In this document: positions 56,440 through 64,000 of the stretch, in pieces
Position numbering within the stretch: position 1 is the stretch's first letter
Layout: each line of letters starts with the position of its first letter
From: Ekhidna sp964289745
Lineage (GTDB): Bacteria > Bacteroidota > Bacteroidia > Cytophagales > Cyclobacteriaceae
Assembly: GCA_964289745.1 (NCBI GenBank)
Contig: CAXYMM010000002.1
Coordinates: 124,001-188,000, forward strand
Reading direction: 5' to 3'
DNA: 64,000 bases
Notes under the pieces: generated by a model
What the model saw: the letters and a program-made list of their open reading frames with translations, nothing else
What the model was told of the DNA's origin: nothing
The model's database searches: none
Program-made: the position numbers and the translations under genes

Positions 56440-58494
56440 TCAGGAAATAGTAGCCCCATTCTCCGCATTCTCTCCGGGACTTACGATCACCAATTTTCCA
56501 TCACTATTTTCAGCAAAAAGTAGCATTCCTTGAGATTCTATACCCATGATTTTTCGAGGCGCTAGGTTGGCCATCACGGTCACCTTTTTGCCAACCATCT
56601 CTTCGGCGGCGAAGTGTTTAGCCACGCCACTTAAAATAGTTCTTGTTTCGAGTCCAATGTCTACCGAAAACTTGAGTAGCTTATTCGACTTCTCGACCCT
56701 CTCCACTGTCTTAATCTCTCCTACTCTCAAATCCATTTTTATAAAATCATCAAATACAATTTCATCCTTTATCCCTAAGATGTCTGGCAAGGCGTTTTCT
56801 TTTTCGTTCATCTTTTTGGTTTCCATGAGTTTATTTATTTGCGCCTCCACTTCTTTGTCTTCAATCTTTTCAAAAAGTAATGTTGTCTTATTTAGTTGGT
56901 GATGGGTCGCAATGAGGTCTAATGAACCCGCATCATTCCAATTGCCTTTTTCAATGCCTAAAATTGCCACCAACTTATCGGCGGTAAAGGGCAAGAAAGG
57001 CTCACACAAAATCGCTAGGTTGGCACTGATCTGAAGCGCAATATTCAATATCGTCTCTACTCTACTTTTATTTTCTTTAATTAGCTTCCACGGTTCGGTA
57101 TCTGCCAGATACTTATTTCCTGTTCTGGCTAGCTCCATCATCTGAGAGAGTGCTTCCCTAAATTTGAACTGGTCTAAAGAATATGCAATTTTTTTGGGTA
57201 CTCTTTGTATGGATTTTATGGCTTGCTCATCGATAGGATGTAGCTGCCCTCGTGCTGGTAGTTGCCCTTGAAAGTATTTGTGCGTGAGAACAATAGCTCT
57301 ATTTACAAAATTCCCAAATATGGCAACTAGTTCACTATTATTTCGGGTTTGAAAATCTTTCCAAGTAAAATCATTGTCTTTGGTTTCAGGAGCATTCGCT
57401 GTAAGCACATACCTAAGTACATCTTGTTTCCCAGAAAATTCCTCCAAATACTCATGCAACCAAACGGCCCAGTTTCTGGATGTTGATATTTTGTTGTTTT
57501 CAAGGTTCAAAAATTCATTAGCAGGAACATTATCTGGCAAAACATAGCTCCCTTCTGCCTTTAATAGGGTAGGAAAGATAATACAGTGAAAAACGATATT
57601 GTCTTTTCCAATGAAATGAAGCAACCGTGTATCATCCCTTTTCCAGTACTCCTCCCAATTTTTTCCATTGTCCTCTGCCCATTGCTTTGTAGCCGAAATA
57701 TATCCTATTGGGGCATCGAACCAAACATATAACACCTTGCCCTCACCACCTTCTACGGGTACTGGTATACCCCATTTCAAATCACGAGTCATTGGTCGTG
57801 GACGTAACCCATTATCAATCCAACTTTTGCATTGACCATACACGTTAGGCTTCCATTCTTTATGCCCTTCCAGCAACCACTCCTTTAGCCATAGCTCATA
57901 TTCGTCCAAAGGCAAATACCAGTGTTTGGTTTCTTTCATCACAGGGGCTTCTCCGCTAAGCATAGACTTAGGATTCTTTAGCTCCGAGGGGCTTAAGGTA
58001 GCGCCACAGTTTTCGCATTGATCTCCATAAGCTTCCTCAAAACCACAGTTTGGACAGGTACCGTTAATGTACCGATCGGCTAGAAACTGTTGTTCGGTGG
58101 GGTCGAAAAATTGTGCTGAATTTTCAGTTTTAAACTTCCCATCGGCCTCCATCTTTTTAAAAAACGCTGAAGCCGTTTCATGATGCAGTTTTGAGGAGGT
58201 TCTGTGGTATATATCGAAGCTAATACCAAAATCCTTGAATGCGTTTTTTATTTGATTGTGGTAAAAATCCACCACTTCTTGAGGAGTTTTGTCTTCTTTT
58301 CGAGCTCTCAATTCAATGGCTACCCCATGTTCATCCGATCCGCAGACCCAAACGACATCTTCTCCTTTGCTTCTAAGGTATCTTACGTAAATATCAGCAG
58401 GCACATAGACTCCTGCTAAATGGCCAATATGTATGGGTCCATTCGCATAAGGAAGGGCAGTTGTGATGGTATGTCGTTTGTATCTATTGCTCAT
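56440..58494 (-). CDS. metG: Methionine-tRNA ligase
   Basis: A 684-residue class I aminoacyl-tRNA synthetase that charges tRNA-Met. The HIGH motif is HIGHLAG (residues 22-28). The zinc knuckle reads CPNCGFEEAYGDQCENCGA (about 146-164). The KMSKS loop is KISTS. A C-terminal tRNA-binding OB domain (about 585-684) has MDLRVGEIKTVERVEKSNKL and LAPRKIMGIESQGMLLFAEN. A TATATTTG box lies 17 bp upstream of the ATG. It converges with the VOC gene and is divergent from typA. Confidence 0.97.
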   Translation of the reverse strand: MSNRYKRHTITTALPYANGPIHIGHLAGVYVPADIYVRYLRSKGEDVVWVCGSDEHGVAIELRARKEDKTPQEVVDFYHNQIKNAFKDFGISFDIYHRTSSKLHHETASAFFKKMEADGKFKTENSAQFFDPTEQQFLADRYINGTCPNCGFEEAYGDQCENCGATLSPSELKNPKSMLSGEAPVMKETKHWYLPLDEYELWLKEWLLEGHKEWKPNVYGQCKSWIDNGLRPRPMTRDLKWGIPVPVEGGEGKVLYVWFDAPIGYISATKQWAEDNGKNWEEYWKRDDTRLLHFIGKDNIVFHCIIFPTLLKAEGSYVLPDNVPANEFLNLENNKISTSRNWAVWLHEYLEEFSGKQDVLRYVLTANAPETKDNDFTWKDFQTRNNSELVAIFGNFVNRAIVLTHKYFQGQLPARGQLHPIDEQAIKSIQRVPKKIAYSLDQFKFREALSQMMELARTGNKYLADTEPWKLIKENKSRVETILNIALQISANLAILCEPFLPFTADKLVAILGIEKGNWNDAGSLDLIATHHQLNKTTLLFEKIEDKEVEAQINKLMETKKMNEKENALPDILGIKDEIVFDDFIKMDLRVGEIKTVERVEKSNKLLKFSVDIGLETRTILSGVAKHFAAEEMVGKKVTVMANLAPRKIMGIESQGMLLFAENSDGKLVIVSPGENAENGATIS

Positions 58495-58511
58495 AATTTG
58501 ATAATAGAGTG

Positions 58512-58519
58512 CAAATATA
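58512..58519 (-). promoter_or_regulatory. metG -7 promoter box
   Basis: On the minus strand TATATTTG matches TAnnTTTG; with start of transcription about 6 nt downstream, a short leader of about 12 nt precedes the metG ATG at 58494. The -33 element is not clear. Confidence 0.45.
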
Positions 58520-58564
58520 CCTTTTGTGATTGCGTATTATGGTGCTTTCCACCAGAGAACTATC

Positions 58565-58572
58565 TACTTTTG
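58565..58572 (+). promoter_or_regulatory. typA -7 promoter box
   Basis: TACTTTTG matches TAnnTTTG. It gives a leader of about 26 nt before the typA ATG at 58605. It lies back to back with the metG box, so the two housekeeping genes are divergently transcribed from a 110-bp region. No clear -33 TTG. Confidence 0.45.
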
Positions 58573-58604
58573 CGGCTTAATTAAGAGGATCAATAAGCAG
58601 TCGA

Positions 58605-60410
58605 ATGCAAGAAATCAGAAATATTGCCATCATCGCACACGTAGATCATGGTAAAACCACCCTAGTGGATAAGATCATTTATGCGACACAAGAATTTCGC
58701 GAAAACGAAGAAAAGGGAGAACTTATTCTTGACAATAACGACTTGGAACGAGAGCGAGGTATTACCATTCTATCAAAAAATGTATCGGTCGAGTATAATG
58801 GGGTTAAGATCAATATCATTGATACTCCTGGTCACGCAGACTTTGGGGGTGAAGTAGAGCGAGTCCTTAAAATGGCCGATGGAGTTATCCTTTTGGTAGA
58901 TGCATTTGAAGGCCCAATGCCCCAAACTCGCTTTGTTCTCGGAAAAGCATTAGGGCTTGGTCTTACGCCTATTGTAATAGTAAATAAGGTTGATAAGGAA
59001 AACTGCCGTCCAGATGAAGTGCACGAACAAGTATTTGATCTTATGTTTTCTTTAGATGCCACAGAAGAGCAACTGAATTTCAAGACGCTCTACGGGTCCA
59101 GCAAGCAAGGGTGGTTTGGAGAAGATTGGCGAAAGCCTACTGAAAGCATTGCTCCGCTTCTAAACAAAATCATAGAAGTAATTCCACCTGCACCTTTTAA
59201 AGATGGAGTTCCTGCCATGCAAATCACCTCATTGGATTTTTCCTCATTTACAGGTCGAATAGCTATTGGAAGAGTATTTCAAGGAACTTTGAAAGAAGGC
59301 ACGCATATAGGAATCTCTAAAATCGATGGTTCACTCAAGAAAGTAAGAATAAAAGAACTTCATGTATTCGAAGGTTTGGGCAAAAGAAAAGTGGAAGAAG
59401 TGAGAGCTGGAGATATCTGTTCCATTACTGGTATCGAAGATTTTGAAATTGGGGATACAATTACCGATTTTGAGAATCCTGAAATATTACCAAGAATAGC
59501 TATTGATGAGCCTACCATGAGTATGCTTTTTGCCATCAATGATTCACCATTTTTTGGAAAAGAAGGCAAACTTGTAACGTCCCGTCACCTTAGAGATCGT
59601 CTTATGAAAGAATTAGAGAAGAACTTAGCATTGCAGGTGCAGGAAACCGACTCAGAAGATAAATTTGTAGTCTTTGGCAGGGGTGTACTCCACCTTTCCG
59701 TTTTGATCGAGACCATGCGTCGTGAGGGCTATGAACTTCAGGTAGGCCAGCCCCAGGTATTGTTCAAAGAAGAGAAGGATCAGCGAATGGAGCCAATCGA
59801 ACATTTGGTGATTGATGTACCTGACGATTACGCTGGAAAAGCAATAGAAATGGTAACTCAGCGCAAAGGAGAATTGAAGGTAATGGAGCAAAAAGGCAAT
59901 ATTCAGCACCTTGAATTTGAAATACCTTCTCGCGGCTTGATAGGGCTTAGAAACAACATGCTCACGGCTACAGCTGGAGAAGCTATTATGACTCATCGCC
60001 TGAAAGAATATCAACCGTTTAAAGGAACAATACCAAGCAGAATAAATGGCTCGCTCATATCCATGGAAAATGGACCCGGAACTCCCTACTCAATAGATAA
60101 ATTACAAGATCGAGGAATATTCTTCATAGATCCGAATATCGACGTATACGCTGGTCAAGTAATTGGCGAGCATAGCCGGGAAAATGATCTGGTAGTGAAT
60201 ATTCAGAAAGGAAAAAAACTCACTAACATGAGGGCATCTGGGTCTGACAACAATACTAAGATTGCACCAGCAAAAAAATTTAGTCTAGAAGAAGCTCTCG
60301 AATACATCCAAAAGGATGAATACGTAGAAGTCACTCCCCAGTCTATCCGTATGCGAAAAATCTATCTGGATGAAACCCAACGAAAACGAATGGCAAATGC
60401 AGAGGCCTAA
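58605..60410 (+). CDS. typA: Translational GTPase TypA/BipA
   Basis: A 601-residue ribosome-binding GTPase that supports 50S assembly and translation under stress. Visible are G1 AHVDHGKTTLVDKI, G2 RGITILSKN, G3 DTPGHADFGGEVERV, G4 NKVDKENC, and domain segments PSRGLIGLRNNMLTATAGEA and GSDNNTKIAPAKKFSLEEAL in the BipA-specific C-terminal domain. Length is normal. It is followed after 86 bp by the M61 peptidase gene in the same direction. Confidence 0.97.
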   Translation: MQEIRNIAIIAHVDHGKTTLVDKIIYATQEFRENEEKGELILDNNDLERERGITILSKNVSVEYNGVKINIIDTPGHADFGGEVERVLKMADGVILLVDAFEGPMPQTRFVLGKALGLGLTPIVIVNKVDKENCRPDEVHEQVFDLMFSLDATEEQLNFKTLYGSSKQGWFGEDWRKPTESIAPLLNKIIEVIPPAPFKDGVPAMQITSLDFSSFTGRIAIGRVFQGTLKEGTHIGISKIDGSLKKVRIKELHVFEGLGKRKVEEVRAGDICSITGIEDFEIGDTITDFENPEILPRIAIDEPTMSMLFAINDSPFFGKEGKLVTSRHLRDRLMKELEKNLALQVQETDSEDKFVVFGRGVLHLSVLIETMRREGYELQVGQPQVLFKEEKDQRMEPIEHLVIDVPDDYAGKAIEMVTQRKGELKVMEQKGNIQHLEFEIPSRGLIGLRNNMLTATAGEAIMTHRLKEYQPFKGTIPSRINGSLISMENGPGTPYSIDKLQDRGIFFIDPNIDVYAGQVIGEHSRENDLVVNIQKGKKLTNMRASGSDNNTKIAPAKKFSLEEALEYIQKDEYVEVTPQSIRMRKIYLDETQRKRMANAEA

Positions 60411-60496
60411 ACAGTAATCTCGATGAACTCCGTTAGTCACAAAAAACCTTTCGTGAATTTTAATTCCATTTATTTTATTGTATCCAAAATAATGCT

Positions 60497-62338
60497 ATGA
60501 AAAGAACTGCATACGTATTTTTTGTCCTTTTTGCTACGATCTCACTAGGTCAAGAAAAGTATCAAATCAATATCGATTTGACACGTACCAAAGAAGACAA
60601 ACTTCCTGTCGAAATCCTCACACCTAAAATTAATGCTGAAGAGGTGGAATATCATATGCCCAAAATAGTACCTGGCACCTATAGCATCTCAGATTTTGGA
60701 CGCTTCATTGTGGAATTCAAGGCGTTTGACAAACAGGAAAAAGAACTAAAAGTCAAAAAAATATCCACCAACAAATGGATTATAGAAGACGCCTTCAATT
60801 TATTCAAAATCACTTATTGGGTGGAGGATTCATTCGATGACTTTAGTGGCTATGGTAGCAATAAATTATTTGAACCAGGTGGGACATGCATTGACAAAGA
60901 AAATGAGGTATACGTTTTGAACACTTTCGGCTTTATTGGGTATTTGGAGGGTGAAAAATTTAAGCCTTTTGAACTGACTATTCAGCATAGTGAAGCCATA
61001 AAGGGAGCTACTTCATTGGAAAAAATGGATGCTCAGCCCACTAGCGATACCTATATCGCCAGTAACTATAATTTTTTGGCCGATGCTCCCATCATGTATA
61101 GCAGACCAAATTTTGCTTCAAAAGAAATAGCGGGTGCTAACGTCCTAATTTCTATCTATACCCCAAACAATTTACTTTCAGCAGAAGACATATTGGATAA
61201 TATCGATGATTTAATGGAAGCACAAGCCGCATATTTAGGTGGAAAACTACCAGTGGATCGTTATGTTTACCTTATATACCTCTTCGATAAATCTACTTTC
61301 TCTGGTGCTTGGGGGGCACTTGAGCATTCCTATTCTTCATTTTATTCCCTGCCTGAAATGAATTCCGAAAAAATAAGCTCTACTATAAGAGGGGTAGCCG
61401 CCCACGAGTTTTTTCATATTGTAACTCCCCTAAATATTCATTCTGAGGAGATTCATCATTTCAATTACATCGAACCAAAGATGAGTCAGCACCTATGGCT
61501 TTACGAAGGTGTAACAGAATATTCATCAATCCATGTTCAGGTAAAACATGATCTTTATGGATTGAACGAATTTCTCGAGGAGTTGAGATACAAAATGCTT
61601 GAACAAGAAGAATACAAGGTAGATATTCCGTACACAACGTTTAGCCAAAATATCTTAGAACCTGAAAATGAAAGCCGATATGGCGATGTATATGCGGGCG
61701 GTGCTCTTATTGCAATGTGCCTAGACTTAACCATTCTAAAATCAACAGATGGCAAAAAAGATTTACAATGGTTGCTTCGGGAACTATCAATAGAATACGG
61801 TCCTCAGAAACCATTTAAAGACGATGAGCTCTTCGATAAAATACAGCAACTAACCAACCAAGAAGTGGGCCATTTTTTAAAGTCTCATATTAGCGATACC
61901 GAACCATTACCCTATAAAAAGATTTTAGGTTGGGCTGGAATCAATTACAGAAATGAAGGGGAAGAAGAGTCCATAACAGCCGGAAAGTTTACCCCCGAAT
62001 TAAACGATGATAGGGAAATATACATCGCTGATACCGAAGCAATGAATGATTTTGGCAACAAACTGAATCTACAAACAGGAGATGTCTTACTAGAATGGAA
62101 TGGAGATAAAATTAGTCTTGATACTTTTTCAGAGGTGATGGAAAAATTCTACACAGATACCAAAAAAGGAGATAAAGTGGAAGTAATGGTAAGAAGAGAA
62201 TCAAATGGAAAAATCAAGAAAAAGAAACTAAGAGCCAAAGCCATGGTTGTTACGGTACCAATCAAATATGAACTGAGCCTAGAAGAAAATCCCACAGAAG
62301 ATCAAATAGCAATAAGAACAGCGTGGCTTGGAAAGTAA
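60497..62338 (+). CDS. M61-family metallopeptidase with PDZ domain
   Basis: A 613-residue glycyl-aminopeptidase-type protein with a signal peptide (KRTAYVFFVLFATISLGQ). An N-terminal beta domain is followed by the catalytic thermolysin-like domain with zinc motif HEFFH at residues 303-307 and the third ligand Glu in LWLYEGVTEYSS. A C-terminal PDZ-like domain (about residues 495-590; ETGDVLLEWNGDKI-type region) is visible. It probably acts in the periplasm, cutting after Gly or Ala. Its gene follows typA, but a functional link is not obvious. Confidence 0.9.
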   Translation: MKRTAYVFFVLFATISLGQEKYQINIDLTRTKEDKLPVEILTPKINAEEVEYHMPKIVPGTYSISDFGRFIVEFKAFDKQEKELKVKKISTNKWIIEDAFNLFKITYWVEDSFDDFSGYGSNKLFEPGGTCIDKENEVYVLNTFGFIGYLEGEKFKPFELTIQHSEAIKGATSLEKMDAQPTSDTYIASNYNFLADAPIMYSRPNFASKEIAGANVLISIYTPNNLLSAEDILDNIDDLMEAQAAYLGGKLPVDRYVYLIYLFDKSTFSGAWGALEHSYSSFYSLPEMNSEKISSTIRGVAAHEFFHIVTPLNIHSEEIHHFNYIEPKMSQHLWLYEGVTEYSSIHVQVKHDLYGLNEFLEELRYKMLEQEEYKVDIPYTTFSQNILEPENESRYGDVYAGGALIAMCLDLTILKSTDGKKDLQWLLRELSIEYGPQKPFKDDELFDKIQQLTNQEVGHFLKSHISDTEPLPYKKILGWAGINYRNEGEEESITAGKFTPELNDDREIYIADTEAMNDFGNKLNLQTGDVLLEWNGDKISLDTFSEVMEKFYTDTKKGDKVEVMVRRESNGKIKKKKLRAKAMVVTVPIKYELSLEENPTEDQIAIRTAWLGK

Positions 62339-62697
62339 TCAACGGGACAAATTCTAAAACTTAAAATAAACATTTATCGGTTTAGGCAGTGCGATAATTA
62401 CCGTGTTGTTTGATAAACATCCCCAAAGAATAGGCAACGCAATGGCTGAACGAATTAATCAAAAACTTCAAAAGCACCACGCTATTTTTCCAGAGTGGGC
62501 TTGACGTGTAACTACGTAGAATTTAGTAATTCCTCTTTTAAATCTAATTCATTGATAATCAAGCTATTGAATGTCATTTTGAAAAAAATTGTATATAGCT
62601 AACTAACAAATTATTGAGCATAAGGGGGAAGTAGTAATCAATCAATTTCAAATCGTCATGAATCACATAGAGGAAAGTCTATTTAGTTTAGCTTTTA
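62339..62697. other. 359-bp gap with a 44-residue C-terminal gene fragment
   Basis: From 62370 to 62504 one plus-strand frame is open after a stop and encodes a fragment with FIGLGSAIITVLFDKHPQRI and NAMAERINQKLQKHH before TGA. It looks like the end of a lost gene and lacks a start. I cannot name it. No RNA or repeat was recognised. The remainder precedes rsgA. Confidence 0.35.
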
Positions 62698-63615
62698 ATG
62701 AAGGGGTTGGTCATCAAATCTACGGGTTTTTGGTACACTATTAAATCTGGTGACACCCAATATGAAGCCAGATTAAGAGGGAGATTTAGGCTGGAAAATA
62801 AGAAAATCACCAATCCAGTTGCAGTAGGCGATCGGGTGGAAATTAAACCCAACCACCGAATGGAAAATGAATGGGTCATTACCAAAATATATGAACGGGA
62901 GAATTATGTTTTACGTAAAAGCCCCAGAAAAAAAGGACACGACCATCTTATTGCAAGCAATGTAGACCAAGGCGTTTTGATCGCAACACTAAAGATGCCC
63001 CGTACATCCATTGGGTTTATAGATCGTTTTTTAGTTAGCCTAGAAGCTTTTAGGATTCCAGGCGTTATTCTATTCAATAAAACAGATTTGTACTCAAAAG
63101 ACGATTTAGAGCAGATTAATGAATTGATTAAGATTTATGAACCGCTAGGATATTCCATTTTATCAATAAGTCTTCAAAATGAAAAAATTTCAGGAGAACT
63201 CCATTCGTTGCTATCAAATAAGATAAGCCTTATTTCAGGGCATAGTGGAGCTGGAAAGTCCACATTTGTGAATCAACTTGTTCCCGATGCCAAGCAAGAA
63301 GTAAAAGAAATATCAGGGTTTGCAAATAAAGGAGTGCACACTACCACTTTCGCTCAACTATTTGAGATAGACCCAGATACCATGATTATCGATACTCCAG
63401 GAATAAAAGAGTTGAACTTAGCCGAGATTGAAAAAGAGGAGTTATTTCATTACTTCCCAGAAATGAGGAAATACCTTGGGTTGTGTAAGTTTCATAACTG
63501 TTTGCATAATGATGAGCCTGGCTGCGCCATTAAGAAAAAAATAGGCACCGATATTTCGATAACACGCTATGAAAGTTATCTTTCTATTCTATTGAATGAA
63601 GATAACCGCCGATAG
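62698..63615 (+). CDS. rsgA: Ribosome small subunit-dependent GTPase A
   Basis: A 305-residue circularly permuted GTPase that matures the 30S subunit. An OB domain is first (residues 1-65). The GTPase motifs occur in permuted order: G4 FNKTDLYSKDD, then G1 GHSGAGKSTFVNQLVP, then G3 DTPGIKELN. A C-terminal zinc motif follows (CKFHNCLHNDEPGCAIKK) with Cys/His ligands. Length and domains are normal. It is preceded by an intergenic gap and is followed by a DUF4197 gene 79 bp downstream. Confidence 0.95.
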   Translation: MKGLVIKSTGFWYTIKSGDTQYEARLRGRFRLENKKITNPVAVGDRVEIKPNHRMENEWVITKIYERENYVLRKSPRKKGHDHLIASNVDQGVLIATLKMPRTSIGFIDRFLVSLEAFRIPGVILFNKTDLYSKDDLEQINELIKIYEPLGYSILSISLQNEKISGELHSLLSNKISLISGHSGAGKSTFVNQLVPDAKQEVKEISGFANKGVHTTTFAQLFEIDPDTMIIDTPGIKELNLAEIEKEELFHYFPEMRKYLGLCKFHNCLHNDEPGCAIKKKIGTDISITRYESYLSILLNEDNRR

Positions 63616-63694
63616 GCAAAAAGGAGGAAACATATCTAAACTTAAAAAATATGCTATCCGTTTTTAAAATGTTTAACTTGAGAAAAAATACGCT

Positions 63695-64000
63695 ATGAAC
63701 TATTTAAGCATCAAAATTTTGCTTCTGTTCGGTTTTGCACTCGCCTCTTGCGAAGTATTGAACAGTGTAAGTGCTCTACCCAGAACAACCAGCCCAGCTC
63801 CTTTAACTGCGAGCGAGGTGGCAAAAGGGTTGAAAGAAGCACTTGATATTGGCTTGAATAGCGCTGTGTCGAGTGCCTCCTCTCTGGATGGTTATTTAAA
63901 GAACGAAGCGATTAAGATTTTTCTGCCGCAGGATGTAATAACCCTTCAGAGCAAAATCAATGAAAACGCCATTACATCTGCCGCTTATAAAATGTACATT
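63695..64000 (+). CDS. DUF4197 lipoprotein, N-terminal part (3' end outside window)
   Basis: 102 codons are visible. The signal sequence MNYLSIKILLLFGFALASCE gives a lipobox with Cys19, so it is a predicted lipoprotein. After a Pro/Thr-rich segment, the DUF4197 pattern begins with EALDIGLNSAVSSASSLDGY and NEAIKIFLPQD. The function of this family is unknown. The ATG at 63695 gives the proper signal peptide. The remainder lies beyond the window. Confidence 0.85.
   Translation, partial: MNYLSIKILLLFGFALASCEVLNSVSALPRTTSPAPLTASEVAKGLKEALDIGLNSAVSSASSLDGYLKNEAIKIFLPQDVITLQSKINENAITSAAYKMYI

Overview
The window looks like a chromosomal segment of an AT-rich member of the Bacteroidota, most likely Cytophagales-like (marine/soil gliding lineages). 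The evidence is promoter-like TAnnTTTG boxes, the near absence of Shine-Dalgarno sites, a MurF-alanine racemase fusion, a GldE-type CBS protein, DUF4199 proteins, a BatA-domain protein, a zinc-less DksA-like protein and lamin-tail/FlgD-like secreted proteins. The exact genus cannot be read from the sequence by eye.

Layout. 1-535: 3' end of purA. 576-6399: one complete rRNA operon, 16S - tRNA-Ile(GAT) - tRNA-Ala(TGC) - 23S - 5S - terminator. It is unusual because a small secreted H-type lectin gene sits between 23S and 5S. 6443-11474: a tightly overlapped operon of a BatA-like membrane protein, a dihydroorotase homologue that has lost most metal ligands, two DUF4199 membrane proteins and a DPM-type glycosyltransferase. 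12027-17730: a methyltransferase, a small secreted protein, a hotdog thioesterase, an acpH-crcB-DnaJ/TPR operon, an IS4-type transposase remnant and an ada gene broken by two frameshifts. 17798-22443: AGCS symporter, MscS channel, a secreted MORN-like protein and a GNAT enzyme. 22449-27859: coaX, outer-membrane barrel, TPR protein, lptC, a small membrane protein and a GldE/CorC-type protein in one co-directional run. 27899-32812: anmK, an amino-acid dehydrogenase, a NhaD-type antiporter and TerC. 32820-37715: purE-purK and murF/alr plus a double-GNAT protein. 37955-42036: a four-gene glycosyltransferase operon. 42266-48471: asd, a 1120-residue lamin-tail protein, a DksA-like protein, scpB and a pseudouridine synthase. 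48833-50179: OMP, FtsB/DivIC-like protein and an HsdR-N-like protein. 50356-52358: a decayed C-M-R type II restriction-modification cassette. 52582-64000: a PQQ-type sugar dehydrogenase lipoprotein, an ABC-F ATPase, a VOC protein, metG, typA, an M61 peptidase, rsgA and the start of a DUF4197 lipoprotein.

Two themes stand out. First, a lectin gene is embedded in the rRNA operon, where no separate promoter is visible. Second, the window carries an unusual number of gene lesions and gene fragments: ada, all three restriction-modification genes, an IS4 remnant, and several open but start-less or stop-containing fragments in the gaps. These point either to active gene decay or to residual sequencing errors, which must be separated by read-level checks. 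No CRISPR array, prophage or intact insertion sequence was seen.
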